Assembly (NCBI GenBank): GCA_003427395.1
Contig: BFEA01000272.1
Span: 861,810-904,288 of the forward strand
DNA length: 42,479 bases
Direction of reading: 5' to 3'
From: Chara braunii
Taxonomy: Eukaryota > Streptophyta > Charophyceae > Charales > Characeae
A model generated the notes under the pieces. It was not told the DNA's origin, did no database searches, and worked only from the letters and a program-made list of their open reading frames with translations. Both the position numbers and the translations under genes were made by a program. Shown in pieces: positions 1-9,745 of this stretch (the stretch's first letter is position 1; each line of letters opens with the position of its first letter).

Positions 1-71
<71 letters not shown>
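1..71. repeat. (GA)n microsatellite
   Basis: An uninterrupted GA dinucleotide run at the very edge of the window. Its true length is unknown because it may continue to the left. From 72 to 180 I see no gene. Confidence 0.98.
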
Positions 72-73
<2 letters not shown>

Positions 74-180
74 GCTGCACATGCTCCTCATTCTGTCCGC
101 TCCTGGCCCTGCTGCACCTGCTGCTCCTCGCTGTGCTCTTGCCTGCTCGTTGCCCTGCCTCTCCCTCCGTCATCGTGGGG

Positions 181-288
181 CATTACTGTGGTGCAAGCAG
201 GCTTAAAGAGTCGACGCGAGGCGGGTTGGCGGGGAATCACTGTGGTGCAAGCAGGCCTCAAAAGTCAAAGCGAAGCGGGGTGGGCTAA
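181..288. repeat. Tandem duplication, unit about 54 bp
   Basis: Two adjacent units begin at about 182 and 236. Both carry ACTGTGGTGCAAGCAGGC followed by similar AAAGTC and GCGGG blocks. They differ by scattered substitutions, so the duplication is not recent. No coding role is visible. From 289 to 552 I see no gene. Confidence 0.8.
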
Positions 289-555
289 CGAACGAGACCG
301 CGCTTCGAATTCGAAGCCTGCCTGCTCTACCACAGGCTGCCAGAACACAATGTGTTGGAAGAACTGGACTCTGGGACAGGACTCTTGGAAATTTAGGTCC
401 CTGGGAGACTTTCAAATGGTGCAACCTGGCCTACACACAGCCATAGTATTGGCTCAGCCAATGACAGACGGGGGACAAGGCAACAACTGATGTCCCCATG
501 ACGGCTGCAGCAAAGAGGGGCATTATGATCCACTGGGCTGATGATATGGGTATAA

Positions 556-750
556 AACCACCAGTACCTCACCCAGCTAGTAAAGCCAAGCCCGGAAATG
601 CCCTGCGCGCCCAGAAAAATGAGCCGGCGTCGCGGGCCCCATTTTGGCTGGCGCCGCGAGCCGTGGTGGTCTGGTAACCCCGGCCCCCGAAAGTTGCGGC
701 CATATATGGGTCGCATATTTGTTTTCAAGAGGGGAAAAGTACTGGCGGTT
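556..750. mobile_element. MITE, first of a tandem pair
   Basis: About 195 bp bounded by inverted ends AACCACCAGTAC (from 556) and GTACTGGCGGTT (to 750), one mismatch apart. TAA lies just outside both ends (553-555 and 751-753), matching the three-base TWA target duplication of PIF/Harbinger-type elements. There is no coding capacity, as expected for a MITE. The family assignment rests only on the TAA flanks and short inverted repeats. Confidence 0.6.
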
Positions 751-753
751 TAA

Positions 754-899
754 ACCACCAGTACATCCAGCTATCGGCCGCGGGCCCTTTTCGGAGGCCG
801 CCCGCCGCCGATTCAATTTATCGACGGCGCTAGGCCTCCAAAAAAATCGTAGGTGGCGAGTTTTCTTTTCAGCAAGGCTGGGGCCGTGTACTGGCGGTT
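754..899. mobile_element. MITE, second of a tandem pair
   Basis: About 146 bp with the same inverted ends as the element before it, followed by TAA at 900-902. The two elements abut, so the junction (739-764) is a 26-bp near-perfect palindrome. The interiors are GC-rich and only loosely alike, sharing a GTTTTC-rich stretch before the right end. The pair could be one composite unit, since TAA flanks the whole 556-899 block. From 903 to 1269 I see no gene. Confidence 0.55.
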
Positions 900-1269
900 T
901 AAGGAGAGAGACGGACAACCACTTTCTACGCACCCTCCCGGGCCCACGCAAATAATGTTGCAAGCAGGATTCTGCAGTGGATCTTCAAGGAATATCCTTA
1001 CCATGCTTACTGTGCGACAAGAAGGCCCGTCTTCAACCAGCTCTTGGAGCAAAATGCGAACCCATGATCAACACGGTTCCACACAATCGTCCTTGGAAAA
1101 CTACCGGCCAGCTTCGGGGGAGCAGGAGATCTGCGATGTTTATGGATTGAGCTTTCACCTTAGCCCCAGAGGTTTTTGAATAGTGGGTAGAGGCACTAGA
1201 GGATAGCAAAAATGAGAGGGCAGTGAATAGAACTCTTGCAGTTATCATTGGATTTACATTGGCCAACCT

Positions 1270-1302
1270 GGTTTCCAGCAGGTGCAGCTCCCCACCAATA
1301 GA
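1270..1302 (+). repeat. Short dispersed repeat, copy 1
   Basis: About 33 bp ending CTCCCCACCAATAGA recur at 17374-17407 in the same orientation with few changes. Weaker similarity continues upstream in both copies. The second copy lies just before a poly-A run, so this may be the 3' part of a non-LTR element. From 1303 to 1633 I see only a pyrimidine-rich stretch and a short CATCTATACACCC duplication. Confidence 0.5.
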
Positions 1303-1633
1303 ATGGAGCACCTTATCTGCTTTTTCCTTTTCTCCTTCTCTTTATTTTTTTTGTTTGGTGGCCTTGAGATATCATCATTGGACTAACCCGCCGAGGTGAA
1401 TTCAACCTTTTGTCTAATCTGACAGGGTGGCCTTTTCAGCCCAGGGTGTCCTTACTACCTTCAGGGAACCCCTAACAACCATCTATACACCCCATCTATA
1501 CACCCAGCCCCACAGTTACTAGGTGAGGGTCACCGGCCAGGGGACAGCCGGCAGAGGGACCGAGCGTAGTCTGAGTGGCCAGACCCTGTGTTCCCCGATT
1601 ACCCCTGTTCATACGTACATCGGCAGAGACTGC

Positions 1634-1711
1634 TCTATCAGTTAATAGCATAGTAATAGCACCTGCTAATACTGGAAGTGACAATAAAAGCAGAAAAGCT
1701 GTAATTAGCAC
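1634..1711 (-). pseudogene. cox1: Mitochondrial cox1 fragment in nuclear DNA (NUMT)
   Basis: On the minus strand 26 codons read as a transmembrane stretch ending in [12 protein letters not shown], which is the well-known segment of cytochrome c oxidase subunit I. The normal continuation after TDR is absent; unrelated residues follow. On its other side it joins directly, in frame, to the nad7 fragment. The first residues read VLITAF; I recall VLITAV in seed plants, so the source may be a non-seed plant, but this is a single residue. It is far too short to function and is best read as organelle DNA moved to the nucleus. Confidence 0.88.
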
Positions 1712-1810
1712 ATCAAGCCCTTGTAAATGCGCAAAACCAGGTCCTCGGATTTTACAAAGATAAGGACGATTGGTTCCATTGCTAACTAAATATACACCAA
1801 ATTCTCCTTT
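1712..1810 (-). pseudogene. nad7: Mitochondrial nad7 fragment joined to cox1 (NUMT)
   Basis: Thirty-three codons on the minus strand read from [12 protein letters not shown] through [10 protein letters not shown], the characteristic C-terminal part of NADH dehydrogenase subunit 7 (49-kDa subunit of complex I). Two residues differ from the usual sequence (Leu and Gly where Arg and Ala are common). The similarity stops after GLD at 1712, where the cox1 fragment begins without a gap. The join lies inside a 247-codon open frame (1496-2239), but the rest of that frame resembles neither gene. The chimera may have formed in the mitochondrial genome before transfer or during nuclear end joining. Confidence 0.88.
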
Positions 1811-1874
1811 GCAAATCAGGGGGGCCAACGGGCTATCTCTAGGTGGCGGGCGCCAAGCATGCCCCGGAAGGCAC

Positions 1875-1943
1875 ATGCATGAGCCCATGATCTCTTGAAT
1901 GCCACTTGTGGGCCTTACCAACTGAGCTAGGCCGCTGGATGGG
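1875..1943 (-). other. tRNA-like stretch with a good A box
   Basis: On the minus strand TAGCTCAGTTGG (1918-1929) matches the internal A box / D arm of a tRNA exactly, followed by GTAAGGCCCAC. A clear B box (GGTTCGA) is missing, so this is not an intact tRNA gene. It may be a tRNA fragment carried with the mitochondrial DNA or the head of a tRNA-derived SINE. The A18 run at 1969-1986 lies upstream of it on this strand, the wrong side for a SINE tail. Confidence 0.45.
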
Positions 1944-1968
1944 CACAAGAACATTCTACAGATGAATG

Positions 1969-1986
1969 AAAAAAAAAAAAAAAAAA
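1969..1986 (+). repeat. A18 homopolymer
   Basis: Eighteen consecutive A next to GATGAATG. It could be the tail of a short retroposed sequence, but no element body is recognisable upstream. Confidence 0.9.
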
Positions 1987-2045
1987 GTTCCACAAAACAG
2001 AAATTTGTTTTCCAGCCCTGCTGGATGCTAGGCAGGGCCAGAAAG

Positions 2046-2142
2046 AAATAGGCCCCCATTTGGTTGGCGGCCCAGGGCATGACGAAACGCCCTGGGCTGC
2101 CGAAAGAAAATTTTGGCAGTTGGCACAAGGGCCTCCTATCTA
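2046..2142. mobile_element. Foldback (hairpin) element
   Basis: GGCGGCCCAGGGC (2066-2078) faces GCCCTGGGCTGCC (2089-2101) across a 10-base loop with one mismatch. Weaker complementarity extends outward to an ATAGGCCCCC / GGGCCTCCTAT pair. It has no coding capacity. It looks like a small foldback MITE; no target duplication was identified. Confidence 0.5.
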
Positions 2143-4994
2143 AACTGGGATCTGGATAGTGGATCCTGCCATCAGCCATCGGACACAGATCGGTCCCGAT
2201 CCCTATCCGGTGGTCCGGATTGCTGCCACGCAAAAACACAATATGACCACCCAGTAATTATGGTTGGTTTACATCTATATATCACCAAACAGAGCTGCCC
2301 ATGTAAACCGCAGGCAGAGAGGGTATGATATGTTGTTCTAACCATTGCTTTTATGGTTCTAACTTGGAACATCCAAGGAACAGTAAGAAGCCGAACGTGC
2401 TGACATGTTTTTTGTCGGATTTGCACCTTGTATATGAAGTACTTTCCATTTGTTCGCACAAACATGAGTTGGCGCATCAGTTGAGGGTGTTTTCTTTTTC
2501 CTTTCCATGGTGCGATCAATCGTTCCCTATGCACGACGTTTGTGATTTTATTTTGCCTTCAACCCCTCGAAAGAGAACATGGATGGACAGTCCCCTTGCG
2601 GGTCTGTTGGTTTCCTGTGATGACACAATGTGGTTTTGTCTCCCGTTTATGGCACATGTCCCACTTATCCTTGTTTGCGTCAACGTTGAGCAAATATTCA
2701 TTAAACGAACCATTGCACAATATGTTTTGGGGCAGTTCATCTCTCAATGACATGGGGTTTTCGAAAACCAACGTTTATAATGTCGATATTCATATGAGAT
2801 GTTTTCAACCAATGGACTCGACTCACTCAAGCACTTGTTTCATGGTGATTACTGCGAATTGTTGGGCATTGTCGTATCTTGCCATATCGTGGTCATTGTA
2901 GGCATTCCCAAATGCAATCACCCAAGTATGTAAGATCCACTAACATGCAAGCTGGGTATTTTGCCTTTCTTTTGGAGTGTTGGTCAATAGGCAAGAACTT
3001 TATCCTTCTTCTTTTTTCAGCTAAAAAGTTATCCACATCGTTTTGTTCATATTTTTCACATACTAACACTTCCTTGTTTTAAAAACAGTGCATTTGGAGA
3101 GCATTCACTTGTTACTGTTTCATTGTGTTATGAAGATGCAATATCAAAGTTGTGCACCCAAAATATGTTGGCAAAGTATGTGTTAGATTGACTAGCTATG
3201 AATGTTGTCTACAAAACCTGACAGTTGATGCTCCAATGGTGGATACTAATTGGAAGGGGGGGGGGGGGAACTTCTGAGCAATATTGGAATTCAACTATTA
3301 ATGCAAATCTACAAAGATAAAAATGAGTAAAATTGAATATAACAAATATACTAGTACATTCAAAGTCTTCATCAAGGAGTTTTTTTTTCGCCATGGTCGT
3401 TCAAATTAGCAAAATAGGCAGGTATGCAGTTTTCGACTAAATCCACTTTATCAAATATGCTTATGAACAACATTAATCGAACAATTGAAGACCTTCACAG
3501 ATGAATTATTGTGTTTGTCTCTTTACAACAATGTTTGTAAACGAAGATGTCAAGACCTGTATGGTCTTTGGTGCTATACATAAGGTCGCATGAAGTGACA
3601 TTCTTCCTATTTACCTTCAATATAATATTTCATTTCTACAACTACAAGTGGTGTTCACTTATTGAGAAATGTATGATACACGTTAAAGATAAGAGAATCG
3701 CATACTCGGGTTGTCTTGTCGCTCAGAAACCAAATTTCGAGTTCTCTTTCCTCTGTGGATACACAATGTGTCATTGGGATTACCTCGAGCCCCGAATTCG
3801 ACTTCGTAAGTTCAACGAAATTCAAAGGTCTTATAGTATATACGAATATATGCATAATATAAAATATTGACTTCAAAAAAGTAGTTGAGGTACACTCCCT
3901 CATTTGCAAAATGCCTTGTTACACGAGTATAGTTGTCCCCAAATTCGCATGCATTCATGATTGTATACAATATTGCACTTGACTTCGTAATGTATTTCAT
4001 GTTTTGAGTTTAGTCCTCTCACAAGCAACATCAACCATTGATGCAAACATGATTAGTTGGACGACTGGTAATGTATTATATAATACATCATTCGTCGCGA
4101 ATTGAATAGTCACCCTAAAGCATAAAGTTTGATTATATTTAAACTGTCATTTTTCAAGCACATATAGGTCAACCATTAGATATGCTAACAATTATTGGTT
4201 GTTTCACTCATCGTTTGATCGTGACAAATGGTGTTGTATTTTACCTTTCGCATTCCCTTATGGAATTAAGAAAGTCAAGGTCCCATAACTAAGGAGGTGT
4301 GCGTGGAAGCGTATGCCGGTGTTCGTACATCAATGTCTCTCATATGTGCTCGGAGTGACTCGCACCTAGCACATGAATAATGGTCAAAAACTAAAATTAT
4401 GTCTCTTGATATTGGAAATATTCATGATCTCTTAGGAACTCTGTCTCCGCTTTCTTATGTACCACTTTCACACATCACATAACTTTTTTCTTGACGTTTT
4501 TCCCAATGTGCAAATGACAATTGTCGGTTTGTTTGTCATTGTTCGTATTTGTCAAATTGTTTGTCTGTGCACCAATATTGTAGTCTTAGCGTCAAGGAGT
4601 TCAATTGTAAAGTTTTCGAATTCGATCGGATAATATTCAGTCTTCGTCGCAGTATTAGCAAAATGATAATTTTATCTGTCAAGGCCCCACAATCCTTGTG
4701 AATCAATAATTTTGTTCATCTTCTTGTGAATTAATAAATTATCGATACTGCTATAACGTTGTCTAATCATGATACAAGTATCTGAAATGTTCCTTCACAC
4801 CTTCGACGAACTTGGACTATCTTCATTCATACTCGCCTTACCCTTTGCAAGACTCATACAACTTGTACTTTTCTAATGTATCTTGTGGTCCAACAATCTT
4901 ACATTAACATACATTACCCCTTTTATTTCGGCGTCGTTCATACCAATGTATATTTTGCTCATTATCGTATTCGTCGTATAAGTATTGAACCCTT
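2143..4994. other. AT-rich DNA without recognisable genes
   Basis: About 2.8 kb of AT-rich sequence. It holds short open frames on both strands that do not resemble known proteins, and a 13-G homopolymer at 3256-3268. I find no RNA gene, LTR or terminal repeat. Confidence 0.7.
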
Positions 4995-6450
4995 TTGTAT
5001 TATGGTGTGTTCATAATAATATCGCAGTATTATCGCTTGACAACCTTTTCAATTTTATTTATAGTCCAATTCATTTATTCGACTGCTCAAGAAGTTTTAA
5101 TATTGTTGGGTATTGTCTATGATGTTCTCACTGGTCCAGGTAGCGGTTCCCCTTTTATATCATGTATCAACCCAACAAATGCAACATCATCTGGTTTCTA
5201 TGTCTTTTGTGCATGAACGATCTTTGCAACACCCTTGCTTTATAGACTGTTGTCCACTATTCCTTGGGCGCAAGTTGCAAATTTCATTCCATGCTCCCTC
5301 AACATCTTGTTTTTATTTTCGATGTCTACAGACATGGAGCTTATTGTAGTCAGCAATTGCATTAGGAACATTGTCATCTCTTTGAAAATGGTCTTCAAAT
5401 GGTCTTAGTTCCTCATTCACAATTGTTATTGAGTCTATCAAAGTATCATATGTGTGCAATGTATTGATGACAGAAGGTGATTCTACTTCATGACACTCAA
5501 CGTTACCACTCCCATGATTCAATTGCTCAAAATTTCTCTCATAATAATAAAACTATATGGCAACAACAAACAATGTAGCACACCAGCATATAGGATGAAA
5601 AGTTTATTTTTCAACATATGCGTAATGTATCATTATTTTCCTAAGTTTGATAATGAATGGTGCAATTAAACAACGAAGCCTCACAATTATGTTCCCGCCT
5701 GTATGGATACGATGTCATAGTACATAATCATAATGAACCATAGTCATCGCTTGAAGGGTATTCACTTTGTCTCCTTTACATATCCTTATTCTGGAATAGG
5801 TTTAGCATTTGTTGGGTCATACCCAAATCATGGAGTCCAGGTCCAGCCACTCAGGACGCACATTGATTTTGATACTCCATGGTTTACTCCATATGTCTTG
5901 ATAATGTGCAATGAGAGACTTTTCCTTCTTGCATATCACTTAATATCGTATAAGTGTTTCACACTTTCAATCAAGTTGTTCAATGCGTCCAACCCCAAAT
6001 GAGATTCCTTTTTGAGTCTCCTCATTTAGACATTTCATAACTTCAAAAGGGTCAACATCTACCTCAGATGAATGCTTGAAGGATCAAACTTATTTTTCGG
6101 TGCCAATTTTTTTCACCATGAAAACATGGTTGCCTCTCCATAAGGAAATCTCGACGAATGTATGTGACTCAATATATATCAAATTTATTGCCTTCGAGCA
6201 GGATAGCATTGGATTTTCATCGCCAACAATAGTCAATTTCTACGCATTTAAGAAGTGTCGCAGTTGATTATCTTTGTAACTTACAACATTATCGTACACA
6301 GTGTGGGATGTGAAATCCTTATTGTGTCATTTAGGTGATGTAGTATGCTTCATTACCCTGAAGAAGGCGGAAATCCCTTCGTACCCTTAGCATGTCGGAC
6401 TGCAACGGTATTATCGGGCTTGTATGCCTTATATAGTCGTTCCTTACAAA
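4995..6450. other. AT-rich DNA downstream of the DUF7869 relic
   Basis: No confident gene. One 69-codon minus-strand frame (5313-5522) is protein-like, with a charged stretch EELRPFEDHFQRDDN, and lies on the same strand as the DUF7869-type relic to its right. It could be further decayed coding sequence of the same element. I do not recognise it. Confidence 0.4.
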
Positions 6451-7081
6451 CTAGAATATTGGTTCATTCATTTTTTTCCATATACTAGTACCCATGCATA
6501 ACTTTTTGTAAAACAACACTAGACTGTACCCCACCATATAAAACTTAAATGCATGGGGACCTCTATGACCCACAATATATTTTTTGAGGTAAGGCTTCAC
6601 ATATGACTTCAATCCACTATTTTCATTGTCTGTGAGCGCTGAAATTGTGGGGTTCGGTCGTCCTTGCAACCGCAAGCGAGAATCATGTCAAAGAACTCCT
6701 TCATTATCAATAGGTATTCATTGTGTCATTTGCATGAGAGCAAACTAAATGCTATATCCACGTGGCAATGTGCGTGGTCCGCCAACATAAAGATAATCTC
6801 GATTTCCTTGAATATCTCGAATTTCATGAGAAGCGCAAACAACATGAACATTTATTGTTTTTCTTCTCCCACCAATAGTTGTCGGTTTGCACCATCAGCA
6901 TCAAAGGTAGCATTTCTTCCATAGTCTGCATATCTCTCTGTACTTTGGCTATGGATATTACGACGATGTTTGGATTGTGAGGAAAAAGCATGGATATCAT
7001 ATATATGTATACATGTGTTGCGTTTTTTTGTGTATAATAATTGACGTCAAATCTGTCTTCATCATCGCATTTTTTGTCCAT
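6451..7081 (-). pseudogene. DUF7869-type (transposon-like) protein relic
   Basis: Read across frames on the minus strand, three blocks occur in the order and spacing I associate with DUF7869 proteins, found in plants and other eukaryotes and probably of transposon origin. First, VQTDNYWWEKKNN near 6.87 kb corresponds to the usual QxDNxxxExKN block. Second, HAHCHVDIAFSLLS near 6.76 kb corresponds to GHTHxxxDxxFSxLS. Third, LKSYVKPYLKK and HAFKFYMVG (6.62-6.52 kb) correspond to the C-terminal part. Frameshifts and stops separate the blocks, so no functional protein is made. The N-terminal part should lie to the right but I cannot recognise it. The family call is from memory of its motifs. Confidence 0.55.
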
Positions 7082-8015
7082 AATATTTTCAAAAAAGCGT
7101 GCCTGACGTGCAAAATCATAGTTTTTGTCTGATCCAAACTATAGTTAATGATATACTAGAGAGTACAAACCAATTTTGAGATAACATTGACGTCAATATT
7201 TTGTAGTTATGATATTTTTTTCAAGTTGTGCATGCATAACAATGAGCGAATTAAAACTTGTTGTGCTCATTGCGTTTTCTTATGTACTTGCTTCGGTTTT
7301 CCTTCGTCGCACTTTTTTATACCATTCTCCTAGATGTCAACAGTAAGTACACTTTGTTTGATTTCACTAGAGAGACGTGTAAGAAGTGTCTGACCCATAT
7401 TTTGTAAAACACTTATTGTGAATTATTTAAATTGCATATGATGTCATTGCATTCACACGTCTTTTATAAGCTCATAGATGCATTTCTTTGTTGGATAACA
7501 TGGGGAAGCCTTGCGCAATTTCAAGGTTTCATGTTATCCTGGATAAATGTCTTTGAGAGCATGTTATCTCATTCATCATCCACCACCATATGGAACACGA
7601 GAACAGTCGATGCATACTTGATCGGGGGCACATCTGCCCCTGCCTCCCATGTTATGGTCATCTCGTCCGCTCACGAAACCTCCAATAATGTCTCAGGAAG
7701 CTCCCACAATCAGACACCACGCTATGGAACAAACCCAGACCCCACCAACTACAGGTCGAATGGTCCACCTACTGCCATTCTAGTTTCTTACCACCACATT
7801 TGTCTCTCATTTCGACTAATCTTTCACATGTTGGATGCATATCTGCGAGCCTTTGTAGATATTGGGGGTCACAACAACGTGGACTGAAGCAACAAACAAG
7901 CATTTGCTTGTCTTTTGAGTGAATGTCATATTTGGAGTTGTAGCAGTCGGTGTTTGTTGAGTTGTTCATTCGTCCGTTGGATAAGGCAGCGCCACTATGT
8001 GTTTTTTTGTTGAGG
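7082..8015. other. AT-rich DNA upstream of the DUF7869 relic
   Basis: On the minus strand a 66-codon frame (7769-7969) contains a Cys-rich start and a charged end and may be part of the decayed gene to its left. The plus-strand frame over 7432-7887 is not convincing. No RNA gene or terminal repeat is seen. Confidence 0.4.
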
Positions 8016-8276
8016 TACGAATATACTGGATTTGGAGGTCACTTCAAGTTCATTGTATTAGTCTTGCTGGTTTTGATGGAGTTTATGCACATAAGGAGTC
8101 GATGTTTCATGACAAATAACACATTGTCTGCCAAGATAAGGGTGATACGAATATACTGGATTTGGAGGTCACTTCAAGTTCACTTTATTACAGTTTTGCT
8201 GGTTTTGATGGAGTTTATGGACATGAGGAGTCAATGCTCCGTGACAAATAACACACGGTCTGCCAAGATGAAGGTG
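8016..8276. repeat. Tandem duplication, unit about 130 bp
   Basis: Copies start at 8016 and 8146, each with TACGAATATACTGGATTTGG and ending in a GTCTGCCAAGAT block. They are about 85-90% identical by eye, with small indels. The unit is unrelated to other repeats in the window. Confidence 0.9.
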
Positions 8277-9578
8277 AATGGTTGTCGCTGGCACATGCCC
8301 TCGCAGGGCATTCTTCTTCGCCAAGATTAAGACTTCGTGTCACCCTCCTCGGGTTAGCCGAAGTGCAAATCCCCATCCTTCGTTTCATACCTCTTTCTCC
8401 ACCAGAAGAAGAACTCCAATTGCATAAGTGGATGGGGTGAAAGCAGGGTCTAGAAGTGTTGCCCTGCTTCGACATGTTGCCAATGTGGAGGAGGAGAATG
8501 ATAATCCATACCAGTAGCCGATTGGGAATACCATCGATCCGTGGAGAGGGAGCTTCAATCACGATGTGGAGCAAAAACGACAACAACAGTCGTCACCTAT
8601 AACTGTAATTATAGAACTATGAGGGTTTTGCAAGTTGAAGGGTCACTTTTGTATGGTTAGGGTACATAACTTGTTATCCGTAAAGGAATTTAACACGAAA
8701 TAGTATGAGGTGTGTGTTATGTGATGCCACCTCCATGCTTGACAAATTTCCTGCTCCACCACCTTCTCCACCACCATCTCCACCTCTCTTTCTCTTCTTC
8801 ACAACAAGACAGGATCTGTCCTGATAGATCCTGTCATACCCACCCACCCCAAGCCTCCCATGCACCCCCAACGATGGACAATTCCCATGCCTACCCACAT
8901 TCCCCACCAACCCTCAGATGGTGACACTCGCTCCCAACAAGCTTCGCCACCATGGCAGCCCACCAGGCTCCCACTACCGACCCCCGACCAATCGTCAATG
9001 ACAACAAGGACAAGGGTCAAAACCAGCAATGCAGGAGAGGTGTTTGACAACAAGGACAAGGGTCAACGAACCGTACCCAAACCAACCGGTCTCAAGTTGG
9101 CGACCACAGCCACAATACCAAGGACCGCTGGGGGCAGGAGTTCAGACTTCACTTAGTATGTTGAGGGTGGGCCCGCCTGCACCGAGTCAACAGCTGTGTC
9201 AATGATCGAATGCTCGGTAATGGGAACCCTACAATGCCTCCTACTTCAATCCAGCCCTCAACCCTGCGTTCTCTTCTGGCATGGCTGGTGCATATCCTCC
9301 ATATCTCTAACGATTTGTTCCTCACAATGATTCACAAGGGCTTACATGAGATCTTTCAACAATTCATGTCGCAGATGGCACAGGGCCATGTGCCCCAAGC
9401 CGGCGTACCGTTTTGGAATGCAAGGGTTTCCTCTCTCCTTTCCGCTTGGTATGCAGGAGAATGGACTGCTTCCAAAAGGGGCCTTGAGATCATCAATAAT
9501 TGGTGCGACGATTGACGTAGAAGGGAGCATCGGTGATGCCTTTGCATCAGGCGGTCAGGCTGAAGTGTGTGGTGCACA
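8277..9578. other. No recognised gene; pyrimidine-rich and short direct repeats
   Basis: A (CCACCTT)-like pyrimidine-rich stretch covers about 8733-8800. TGACAACAAGGACAAGGGTC recurs at 8999 and 9045 (46-bp period). From about 9210 to 9515 three overlapping frames are open on both strands. They give proline- and serine-rich translations that I cannot assign. Confidence 0.5.
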
Positions 9579-9745
9579 ACCTCACGCCCCACGCAGCGTT
9601 TCGTGCTAACAGACGCCGATCAGAGTAATTGGGGGCATGGCCGAGGATTTTTGGTCGGGGGTTGAATCACCTGGGCAGAATGCGGGATTCTCACTTCGTT
9701 CCGAGGTTATCCCAAAGTTCAGGCCGATGTAGAGGATAAAATGTA
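9579..9745 (-). mobile_element. Diverged LTR end related to element A
   Basis: The stretch begins ACCTCACGCCC, the same bases that start the plus-strand view of the element A LTRs (18772 and 36361). Further landmarks follow in order and at similar spacing: GATCxGAGT, GAGGATTTTTGG and AAAGTTCAGG. The flank at its left is not a tRNA-iMet primer site, so this is either the outer end of an LTR or a solo LTR. Its other end was not identified. Confidence 0.45.

Noticed and set aside
1875-1943. Functional tRNA gene
   Set aside because: The A box is good but no B box or closed acceptor stem could be built.
1496-2239. A real 247-codon host gene
   Set aside because: Only 59 codons are recognisable, and they come from two different mitochondrial genes.
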